Shown piece by piece: positions 55,887 to 64,000 of a stretch of DNA of 64,000 nucleotides (its first letter is position 1; each line of letters starts with the position of its first letter). Location: the NCBI GenBank assembly GCA_965240325.2, contig OZ251227.1, positions 3,410,001 through 3,474,000 on the forward strand, given 5' to 3'. The notes under the pieces are model-generated. The model worked only from the letters and a program-made list of their open reading frames with translations. It made no database searches and had not been told where the DNA came from. Origin of the DNA: Rebecca billardiae RCC1528. Its lineage: Eukaryota > Haptophyta. The position numbers and the translations under genes are program-made.

Positions 55887-56715
55887 GCGCGCGGCGGCGC
55901 GCCCGCACCCGACCCGCCCGTCACGCCGCGCTCGCACGCAGCAGCCGCGCGGGCCGTGAGCCGTGAGCCGCGAGCCGCGCCGGGCGGTGACCTCTCTCTC
56001 TCCTCTGCTGAGCGGTGCTCTGGGCCTCTGGCCGTCCGCGGTCGGGCGACGAGGCGGAGGGCGGCGTGGCGCAGCTGGCGCGCGTGCACCCGCGCGAGCT
56101 CCCCGTGCTCGCGTGTCGAGCCGCGAGCAGCCGGCTCACTTCCAGCGTTGTGACTTTGCCGCAGCTGCAATCCGCAGATTCCGACTTGGATTCTTTGGCA
56201 TCGAGCGCGACTTCAAGTTCAGAGTTCATCCGAAGACGATCGACGATGCCGCTGACGATATAAGAATAATACGTGACGCGACGCGACGGCGGCGGCGAGC
56301 TAGCTACATATAGATATACACGAGGACGCGCCACACTGCTAGCTGCGCGTTATAAAGTAGTGACGCGTCGTAGCATCGTCGTGTGACACGACGGCCGTCG
56401 CCCGCTGCCCGTGCCGCCGCCGCGTCACGGGCCCGTGCAAGCTTCGCCGTGCCAGGCCGCCCAGGGCACACTGACTGGCACGGTGATGAGTCATCGTCAC
56501 GCGGTTACTGACCACACGCCCGACCGGGCCCCGGGCCCGCGACGCTGAGGCCCGCTCGCCGCAGCAGCGCGGCCGGGCGCCGCAGCCGGCCGCGCACCGC
56601 GGAGAACGCCGCTGCGCGATGGCTGGGTCCGAGCTGCCGCGCGCGCCGGAGCCGTGTGTGTGCCCGGTTGGGCCTGGCGGAGTGACTGCCTGAGCGGTCG
56701 GTGGCAGGCGGCCGG
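55887..56715. other. 3' region between convergent genes, nothing coding seen
   Basis: It lies between the OSCP stop (+) and the SNARE stop (-). A lower-GC part (56150-56360) contains GCCGCTGACGATATAAGAATA at about 56246-56266, a variant of the motif found 3' of other genes. Confidence 0.45.
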
Positions 56716-57208
56716 TCAGCTCGGCCCCTTGCCGCCGAATTTGAAGAACCAGATGAGGAGGAGCACGGCGGCGGCGGTGAGCGCGGCGATCGCGAGGATC
56801 CACTTGCAGTCCTTCGTGCGCCTGAGCAGCGCCGCCATCCTCGCCTGCGCGCTGCGCATGCCGCTGGACGTGCTGTCGACGCCGTGCTCGATCTCGTCGA
56901 GCAGAGAGTTCTGCGCGCACGCGGGGGGCGCGGGCGGGCGGCGGGGTCGGTCGGGGGCGGCGGGCGGTGCGCGGCGCGCGGCGCGCGCGCACCTGCATGT
57001 CGAGCTCGCCCTTGATCTGCAGCCCCATGTGCTTGATCGTGCCGAGCGACCTCGAGATGCCGTCGAGCGCGTGGTCCTGCTGCGCCATCACCTGCTCCTG
57101 CGCGGCGATGATGGCGTGCGTGTCGGAGCGGTCGGCGACGAGCGGGCGGACGGACGAGGCGAACGGGTTGGACTCGGCCGACGCGCCGCCGGCGGCGGAC
57201 GACGACAT
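56716..57208 (-). CDS. Qc-SNARE (syntaxin-8/Bet1-like)
   Basis: Exons are 57208-56993 and 56910-56716 (136 aa); the 82-nt intron (56911-56992) begins GTGCGCG and ends GCGCAG. The SNARE motif spans about residues 41-100: QDHALDGISRSLGTIKHMG, then IKGELDMQ, where Gln72 occupies the ionic zero layer, then after the junction NSLLDEIEHGVDSTSSGM. A C-terminal transmembrane anchor follows (ILAIAALTAAAVLLLIWFF) with a short FGGKGPS end. It lacks an Habc domain, so in size it is like Bet1/Sft1, while the helix sequence is nearer syntaxin-8/SYP5. It would pair with Qa, Qb and R SNAREs in membrane fusion of the secretory or endosomal route. The splice restores the heptad register exactly. Confidence 0.9.
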
Positions 57209-57422
57209 GGCGGCCCGCCTTTGCTGCGGGCGGCGGGCGGAGGGCGCCAAAGAGCAGCTCACTCCACGATGGCGGCCGCTTGCACGCCTGCGGATTCGGC
57301 GGCTTTCATTTCGCGTCGCGAAACTCGAAAAGCTCATCTTCGGTTGATGCGATCATCAGCAGCGATGGCGGCGCGAATGCGATTGATCAGCCTCAGCCTC
57401 AGACACAGTAAGACGACTTGTC

Positions 57423-59243
57423 TCACGACCGGTCGACGCCGGCCGCGCCCGCGCGCGACGACGAGCGCCCGCCGGCATCGGGCGAGGAGGGCGCACCCAC
57501 CGTGCCCGCGACGAGCTTGGTCTTGCGCGGGTTGAGCACCTTGGCGCCCGTCTCGCCCTGCGCGGCGGCGCGGCAGGTCCGGCGCGGGCCGCAGCCATCG
57601 ATCGGGCGCGGGTCGGGGGCGGGGCGCGCGGCTCGGTCAGTGCGGCATCACCGCTCCGCCGGGCGCGCTCGGCGCGGGCCGCGCGCGCACCTCGAGCTGA
57701 AGCACCTGCGCCTTGAGGCGGCGCTGCCGCTCGCGCAGGCCGAGCGCGCCCTCCGCCGCCGGCGCGCCCGCCGCGCCGCCGCCTCCCTGCGGCAGCGCCG
57801 CGCCCGGCGGCGGCGGCGGCTGCTGCTGCTGCGGCTCGCCGCCGCCGCTCGCGCCGCCGGCGCTGGCGCCGTACTCGCCCTCGAGGGCGGCGATGGCCGC
57901 CTTGCGCGCCGCGATCTCCTGGCGCAGGCCGGGGCGTCCCGCCGCGCCGGGCTCGGCGTCGCGCCGGCGGTACGCGTCGAGCAGCGCCTGGCGCTCCGCC
58001 GAGAGCGCGGCGGCGCGCGCGTCGGCGCGCGCGGCGCGGCCGCGCGCCGCGTCGCGCCGCGCGGCCGCGCCGCGCCAGCGCGCGGCGAGGAGCGTCGCCG
58101 CCGCGGCCTGCCGCCGCTGCGCGGCGCGGCGGCGGCGCGCGGCGGCGGCGTCGGCGTCGAGCCCGGGCTTGCGCCACGCCGCGAGCAGCGGCTTGTCCAG
58201 CTCGGCGCCCAGCGCGTCCGCGCGCGCCGCCGCCTCGTCCGCGTCCGCCTCGGCCGCGGCCAGCGCCGCGGCCAGCCGGCGCTGCTGCTGCTGCGCGGCC
58301 GCCGCCTCGGCCTCGGCGGCGGCGGCGCGCGCGCCCGCCGAAGCGCCCGCCGCGGCAAGCAGCCCGTCGAGCGTCGCCGCGCCGCCGCGCGCCCGCCCGC
58401 GCGGCGGCAGCCCCTCCGCCGCCTCCGCCTCCGCCTCGGCGCCGAGCGGCGGCGGCGGCGGCGGCGGCAGTCCGACAAAGCGGCCGAGGTGCGCGAGCTG
58501 CGAGCGCAGCGCGGCGGCGGCGTCGTCGAGCGAGCCGAGCGCCGCGTCGCGCTCGGCGGCGGCGAGCGCGGCGGCCTCGGCCGCGTCGCGCTCGGCCGCG
58601 TCGCGCGCGGCGAGCTCCGCCCGCGCGCCCGCCAGCTCGGCGGCCAGGCGCCGCGCGCCGCGCGCGGCGTCGTGCGCAGCCGCGAGCTCGGCCTGCAGCC
58701 GCACGCACTCGCGGTAGTACATGCGCGCCTCGTGCGCGAGGTGGAGCGGCGAGGCGTGCGCGCCGACGAGGCGCGACTCGGCCTCCGCCGCGTCGCGCGC
58801 GCCCAGCGCCGCGCTCAGCTCGCGCACGCGCGCGCGCAGCGAGGCCACGTCGGGCGGGCCCTCGGCGCCGTCCGCCCGCGCGGTCGCCGCGACCGCCGCG
58901 CGCGCGAGCTCGAGCTCGCGCGTGCGCGCGCCGAGCGCGGCCTCGAGCGAGGCGATGCGCTGCTGCTGCGCCACGCCCTCCGCCTCCATGCGCACCAGCC
59001 GCGCGCGCAGCGCCTTCGCCTGCCGCGCGAGCGGCGCGTCCGCGCGCGGCGGCGGCGGCGCGGCGCGCGCGCGCGCGCGCCGGGCAGCGGCGCGTCGGCA
59101 AAGGCAAAGTCGGCCGGCTTGAGCGGCGGCGGGTCGGCGGCGTCGGCGTCGGCCCACGCGAGCGCGCGCGTGCCGCGCAGCGACGCGGCGGAGCCCGCGC
59201 TCGCGCCGCGCCGGCCCGCGCTCTGCGCGCGCGCCGAGCGCAT
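57423..59243 (-). CDS. Coiled-coil protein, frame interrupted at a (GC)n run
   Basis: The first segment from Met 59243 (MRSARAQSAGRRGASAGSAA to DFAFADAPLPG) leads into a (GC)n run at 59063-59081, where the frame must move by two bases. Removal of one GC unit joins it to ADAPLARQAKALRARLVRME and a long coiled coil. The change equals one dinucleotide, so repeat-length error or polymorphism is likely. A 133-nt intron (57558-57690, GTGCGCG to GCAG) then adds GETGAKVLNPRKTKLVAGTV and the stop at 57423. The total is about 560 aa of mostly heptad-type, Ala/Arg/Glu-rich helix with a conserved-looking EARMYYRECVRLQAELAAAH and LDKPLLAAWRKPGLD. This style is seen in ciliary or centrosomal proteins, but no family is assigned. 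Confidence 0.6.
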
Positions 59244-59440
59244 CGTCGTCCTTGATGCCGCCGCGGTGGCTGGACTACAGCTGGACGTGGGCGGAGGAGT
59301 TCAAATCGGCCGGGCGCGCACGCACGATGGCGGCGTTCGTTACGCTGTATCATACTGATTGATCGCGGTAGTTACTAGTCTCGGTCGTGATGACAACTAT
59401 GGCAGTAACGACTGCTGCGCGACGGCTCGAGTCAGGTGAC

Positions 59441-60526
59441 TCAGTCGTCGTCGTCCGAGTCGGCCCCGCCTCGCAGCAGCGCGTCGAGCGGGTCGCCCGC
59501 CGCCGCGCGCAGCCGCCGCGCCGCCGCCGCTGCCGAGAGCCCGGGCGCCTGCCGCCGCAGCAGCGCCAGCGCGCGCGGCTCGAGGTCCGAGTCGTCGGGC
59601 GGCGCCGCGCCGAGCACGCGCAGCGGCACGCGCGGCGGCGGCGCGGCGGCGGCGGCGCGCGCGGCGAGGCGCGCCGCCTCTGCGCGCACCACCTCGCCCG
59701 CCCCCGCGCCGCGCAGCACCCGCCCGGCGCACACCGCGCGCAGCCGCGCGCGCGGCACGTGCGTGAGCTCGCTGAGCGCGCCGAGCAGCACGCCGCCGTC
59801 GAGGCCGGCGACGAGGAGCTCGGCGTCGAGCGGCGCGCCGGGCGGGGGCGGGCGGATGGTCACGCGCACCGCCGCCGGCGCCGCCGCCTCCTCGCCGCCC
59901 TCCGCGCCGCGCGCCGCCTCCGCCGCCGCGCGCGCGCCGAGCGCGCGCAGCTGCTCGAGCTGAGCGCCCGACGCGGACGCGGCGCACACGCGCGCGCCGC
60001 GCTCGGCGACGAGGGCGGCGAGCGCGGGGCGGCGCAGCGCGAGCGCGGCGCACGCGAGCCGGTAGTGCGGCTTGATCGCGCGCGGCGCGAGCACCGCCGC
60101 CGCCTGCGCGTCCGCGGCGGCGAGCTCGGGCTGGCCCCACGCGGCGTATGCGGCCGAGCGGTTGCACAGCAGCGCGACGCGCGGCGGCGCGGGCTCGCGC
60201 GGGAGCACGCGCAGGCCGGCGGAGAAGCACGCCGCGCCGCGCGCCGGCTCGCCCCGCGCGACGAGCGCGTTGCCCTCCGCCTTGTGCGCGAGCGCGAGCG
60301 CCGCGCGCGCCGCGCGCGCCGCCGCGGCCGCGCCGCCGCCGCCCGGCGGCGGCGGCGGAGGCGTCGGCGGCGGCGGCGCGGCGGCGCCCGCGGCGGGCGG
60401 CGGCGAGGCGGCGGCGGGCGCACCGTCCTCGTCGGGCGCGCCGCGCGCCGCGCCGCCGCCCGGACGCCGCGCCTCCGCCGCGGCGTCGCCGCGCCGGCCG
60501 GTGGTGACCACGTTGACCTTGGCCAT
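59441..60526 (-). CDS. TPR/ubiquitin-like/UBA-like domain protein
   Basis: A 361-aa intronless protein. After a disordered Pro/Gly/Ala N-terminus, residues about 75-180 form three TPR-like helical hairpins ([60 protein letters not shown]), as in Hsp70/Hsp90 co-chaperones. Residues about 215-285 (VRVTIRPPPPGAPLDAEL, LSELTHVPRARLRAVCAG) have the beta-grasp pattern of a ubiquitin-like domain. The C-terminus (EPRALALLRRQAPGLSAAAA) looks like a UBA/CUE-type three-helix segment, ending in an acidic tail. Such a set suggests a chaperone-to-ubiquitin adaptor. The TPR is convincing; the UBL and UBA calls are weaker. Confidence 0.65.
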   Translation of the reverse strand: MAKVNVVTTGRRGDAAAEARRPGGGAARGAPDEDGAPAAASPPPAAGAAAPPPPTPPPPPPGGGGAAAAARAARAALALAHKAEGNALVARGEPARGAACFSAGLRVLPREPAPPRVALLCNRSAAYAAWGQPELAAADAQAAAVLAPRAIKPHYRLACAALALRRPALAALVAERGARVCAASASGAQLEQLRALGARAAAEAARGAEGGEEAAAPAAVRVTIRPPPPGAPLDAELLVAGLDGGVLLGALSELTHVPRARLRAVCAGRVLRGAGAGEVVRAEAARLAARAAAAAPPPRVPLRVLGAAPPDDSDLEPRALALLRRQAPGLSAAAAARRLRAAAGDPLDALLRGGADSDDDD

Positions 60527-61454
60527 CGCGTCGTGGTGCGGTACCTGTGGCCGGCCGGCGGCGACGGTTGATGCATGGGACTTTGGCGCACGATGGACGG
60601 ACGGGGCACGAGGTCATGCGGTACGGTACTGTCGGTACGGCATCGGACCAGCTTCGAGCGTTCGCGGCTGCACCGACGGTGCACCCGGAGCCGCTCGCGC
60701 CGCGCGACCGCGGTGGCGCGCAACGCGCAGGGCGGTGTGCAGCGCCGGCCGAGTGTCGCGCTTGGCGGCGCGTCGCCGGCCAGCCCGTCGCGGCCACGTC
60801 AGCCCGCCGCGCATCGGCCCAGCTGCCCCAGCCCCCACGCCCCCATCTCACACCTCGGCCGACCTACAACGAGAGACCCCCGCAGCCCCCGTACTGCCCG
60901 CGCCGTCGCTGTAGACCCCACGGCCGACCGCACCCACTGACGGAATGACGGATCACGGAACGCCGCTGGGTGCGCGCGACGCGTCTCACGTCAACAGTCG
61001 ACAGTCGACAGTCGACACTGTCGAGACGAGCGCACTGCAGCGCGATCTGCGCGGGTCGGCGGTGGCGCCAGCAGTCGCGCAGGCACCGCCCTCTCCCAGC
61101 GCGCAGGTCGCTCTCTCGTGGCGCCTCGCTCGGCGAGCTCGGGTGCCGCGCGCGCGCCGCCGAGGGGAGCCCACTCTCCGCACGGGCTAGTGCACTCGTT
61201 CGCGGTGCAGACAGGCGCGCGTCCGCACCCGCAGCGTCGGGTGGGGCGGCCGTGCGCCAGGAGCTACGTACGTAGGGCGCCGCAGCCGCCTCAGCGCCTC
61301 CTGCTGCTAGCGAGCGCGCGCGTGCCGGTCGCCCCGGTGCGCGGTTGCGTGCTCGTACCCGCATCGGATCAAGTTAGATTCACGACTCATACAGTACTGT
61401 ACAGTCGTACATTCGTATTCGAAGCAACCACTCAGAAACAGAATATATATATAT
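60527..61454. other. Intergenic region, no gene recognised
   Basis: It contains a (CAGTCGA)n-type short repeat at about 60992-61020 and a TA run at 61443-61453 just before the duplicated repeat. Open frames are compositional. Confidence 0.45.
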
Positions 61455-63225
61455 GTCTAGCCGTCCTCGTGAACGCCGACGCCAACTGCTGGCCGAAGGT
61501 GGGCACGCCGCCTGGCATGTCGATGCCGAGGCGGCTGCGTGTGTTCCTACTCAGTGGGATTTACGTGTCCTCATGCCTTGGCGAGCGGCAGCAGATGCGG
61601 TGGGCGTCCTCATGCCTTGGCGAGCGGCAGCAGATGCGGTGGGCATGCCGCTCGCCGTCGACGAGACGCGGTGCGTGAGTGATCCCGCGCGGACGTCCGC
61701 TGACGGAAGGCTGAGCGCCTGCGGACTCGTCGACTGAACCTCCACCTGACCGCCCGGGAGCAGCACTGCTGGGGACCTAACCTGAAAAACCCAATCGTGT
61801 TGGGAGGCAGGGGGTCACATGAGCCCTAAGTGCAGCGCCGCAGGACCGGGCGGTCGGACGGCGGGTGTTGTGGTCCCGCCGCCCGAGCACCAGACCAACG
61901 GGCCCTGGGTGGGCGGGTTGCCGAAAGATGTTGGTCGGTGCACGCGACGCGCCACCCGCGTGCGAGCCGCCGCCGCCGGCGACGCAGGGCCACGAGCCCG
62001 GCTGCAGCCATCTCGCGCGCCCGCGCCTGGCGAAGCAGCCAGGGGGCGCCGGAAACAGCAGATCTCCGCGGCGACAAACCCGGACAGACTGTTTGTCCGG
62101 GAGCAGCGCTTTGAGGCGATGGTCTGGTAGAGGGCGATGTGGCTGATGAGCGGCGCTGGCGCCCGGCGTTCTTGTCGTCCTCTTAGACAATCAGTTATTG
62201 TACCAATAACCCCACGTCTAGCCGTCCTCGTGAACGCCGACGCCAACTGCTGGCCGAAGGTGGGCACGCCGCCTGGCATGTCGATGCCGAGGCGGCTGCG
62301 TGTGTTCCTACTCAGTGGGATTTACGTGTCCTCATGCCTTGGCGAGCGGCAGCAGATGCGGTGGGCATGCCGCTCGCCGTCGACGAGACGCGGTGCGTGA
62401 GTGATCCCGTTTCATGGTGTGTTGGGGAGCACCGCGTGGAGGAGAAATCCCATTGAGTGATGGGAAGGAAAGGGGCAAGGCACGTGTGAGTCGCGCACGC
62501 ACGAGGGCCGGCCAGCGGGGGCTGGGCAGGTGGGGCAGTGCGAGTGAGATGGAACCCGAAGAGGAGAGATAGCAGGCAGCCCGCCCCGCGGGCGCGGCGC
62601 TGCGGAAGCAGGAGAAGGCTAGACGGCCTTTGCGGATGCTGTGAATGGCCCGCGGGTGCGCACGGGGCCCGGCGCGCGGTGTGCCGCCAGCGGTCCTTGT
62701 GTAGGAGCCGGCTGGCGTTGGCACCGGGGCGATCCCGAGGCAGGGCGGGAGAGATGGAGCAGCGATCCGCGTGGGGGCGCACCCACGGAGGAGGAGGCAT
62801 GTGGCGAAGAGGGAACGGTGGCGATCGGGGGTGCGGAAGAGACAAAGTGCGCACGCACGCAGAGAGAGAAGAGGCGGTGGCCCGAAGCGCGAGGGGGCGC
62901 GATGCGGAGCGTTGCTTACCGCTGAGTTGCCGAAAGATGTTGGTCGGTGCACGCGACGCGCCACCCGCGTGCGAGCCGCCGCCGCCGGCGACGCAGGGCC
63001 ACGAGCCCGGCTGCAGCCATCTCGCGCGCCCGCGCCTGGCGAAGCAGCCAGGGGGCGCCGGAAACAGCAGATCTCCGCGGCGACAAACCCGGACAGACTG
63101 TTTGTCCGGGAGCAGCGCTTTGAGGCGATGGTCTGGTAGAGGGCGATGTGGCTGATGAGCGGCGCTGGCGCCCGGCGTTCTTGTCGTCCTCTTAGACAAT
63201 CAGTTATTGTACCAATAACCCCACA
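61455..63225. repeat. Interleaved duplicated repeat (modules A and B, twice)
   Basis: Module A occurs at 61455-61686 and 62216-62406; the first copy has an internal 39-base tandem duplication (CCTCATGCCTTGGCGAGCGG at 61571 and 61610). Module B (GTTGCCGAAAGATGTTGGTC to CCAATAACCCCA) occurs at 61918-62213 and 62930-63224, nearly identical. The order is A-x-B-A-y-B with unrelated fillers x (61687-61917) and y (62407-62929). Each B ends with the hairpin GTTATTG-TAC-CAATAAC. No known domain was recognised in either module. Confidence 0.85.
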
Positions 63226-63668
63226 TATTCACGTCTGTTCGGCCGTCTGATGAGTGATGACTGTCTTGATTCAACAAGAGGTACCCCTTGATTGCGCGCG
63301 GCGAATGCCGGATGATTCATGATTCATAATCATACGCACGAATTACGCGTATCTAGTAGTAGCCGATTATTCGAGATTGGGGCGCGCGGGGGAGTCCTTT
63401 CCGTGCCTGTGTCTTTAAATCATAGAATTAGTCCTTTCCGATGGGCAAGATTGATGACTCCATCGACCACTGCTCACCAAGCCGGAACTTGAGCCAATCC
63501 GAGGCGTCCGCGAGCACTTTACAAGTGACTCCGAAGGTACTAGTATCGGACAGGTATCTCCGCACGCGCGCCAAAAGCGCCTGGACCGTCACGGGCCGCT
63601 CCGCAAACGCGCTCGCCCTGCGTGCCGCCCCGCGCTCGCTCCTGCAGCCTCGCGCCCCCGCACACACC

Positions 63669-64000
63669 ATGGCGCCGTGCGCCCACCTGCCGCTGCGCAT
63701 GGCGACGTTGGGCGTCTCGCCCGCCGTCGTCCCCGCCGCCGACGCCGCCGCCGCCGACGCCGCGCCCGACCTCGAGCGCGCCGCCGCGGCCGCGAGCGGC
63801 GCCGACGAGAGCGCGGACGGCGGCGACGGCGGCGAGGCGGCGCCGGCTGCGGCGCCGGCGCCGGACGAGGCGGCGGACGTGGCGCTGTACCCGCGGCTGC
63901 ACCGGCTCACCTGCGTCTTCCGCGACCCCGCCACCGAGGCCGCGTACGTCGAGCAGTGCCTCCGGCCGCAGCTCGAGCTCGCGATCTGGCGCATGGGCCT
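63669..64000 (+). CDS. Hypothetical protein, 3'-truncated by the window edge
   Basis: From the ATG at 63669 (context CACACACCATGG, Kozak-like) the frame stays open to the end of the window, 110 codons. MAPCAHLPLRMATLGVSP is followed by an Ala/Asp/Gly-rich stretch and then, from about residue 75, a protein-like segment: LYPRLHRLTCVFRDPATEAA and YVEQCLRPQLELAIWRMG. The last part resembles lead-in helices seen before membrane or sensor domains of protist cyclases and similar proteins, but this is not enough to name it. Confidence 0.5.
   Translation, partial: MAPCAHLPLRMATLGVSPAVVPAADAAAADAAPDLERAAAAASGADESADGGDGGEAAPAAAPAPDEAADVALYPRLHRLTCVFRDPATEAAYVEQCLRPQLELAIWRMG

Overview
This window looks like nuclear DNA of a GC-rich unicellular eukaryote, most likely a photosynthetic protist with a haptophyte-like base composition. 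That placement is inferred from gene content, GC-saturated coding DNA and short spliceosomal introns; no marker fixes the lineage. Genes are clearly eukaryotic: a Qc-SNARE, a mitochondrial ATP synthase OSCP subunit, a TRAPPC9/Trs120-like tether, a CLC transporter and an F-box/RCC1 protein. Introns are short (100-411 nt). Their 5' splice sites are mostly GTGCG rather than GTAAG or GTGAG. Coding DNA is so GC-rich that long antisense and out-of-frame ORFs overlie every gene; these were ignored.

Layout. 1-23.5 kb is gene-rich: an SRCR membrane protein cut by the left edge, arylamine N-acetyltransferase, a GT90 glycosyltransferase, a glutaredoxin-like/DUF2237 membrane protein, a secreted beta-helix/C2 protein divergent from a CLC exchanger, two small divergent genes, a dienelactone hydrolase, and a large receptor-like protein joining a discoidin-type lectin domain, a membrane segment, a CHAT protease domain and a STAND NTPase. 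23.7-29.2 kb is a mobile island: two apparently identical 790-bp direct repeats flank a 3,996-bp core holding five copies of a 417-bp satellite and an intact Tc1/mariner-type transposase, with a TA at every junction. 29.5-41.2 kb carries an RNA-binding-like/AlkB-fold protein that has lost its iron ligands, an F-box/RCC1 gene with a frameshift, and a Ser/Ala-rich repeat protein. 41.2-49.3 kb is a second mobile island: a TA-flanked element with long internal inverted repeats, three 5'-truncated copies of a retroelement ending in (TA)n, and a DNA transposon with 55-bp terminal inverted repeats. 49.3-60.5 kb is gene-dense again: TRAPPC9-like, OSCP, Qc-SNARE, a coiled-coil protein and a TPR/UBL/UBA-like protein. 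60.5-63.7 kb holds an interleaved duplicated repeat, and a gene runs off the right edge.

The genes do not form one pathway. Several are head-to-head with short shared promoters (beta-helix/CLC 156 bp, the small pair 141 bp, hydrolase/CHAT receptor 486 bp, TRAPPC9/OSCP 283 bp). The most interesting items are the CHAT-STAND receptor, the TA-delimited composite island, the degenerate AlkB-like protein, the unusual 5' splice-site consensus, and the (TA)n-tailed retroelement with a possible PD-(D/E)XK nuclease module.
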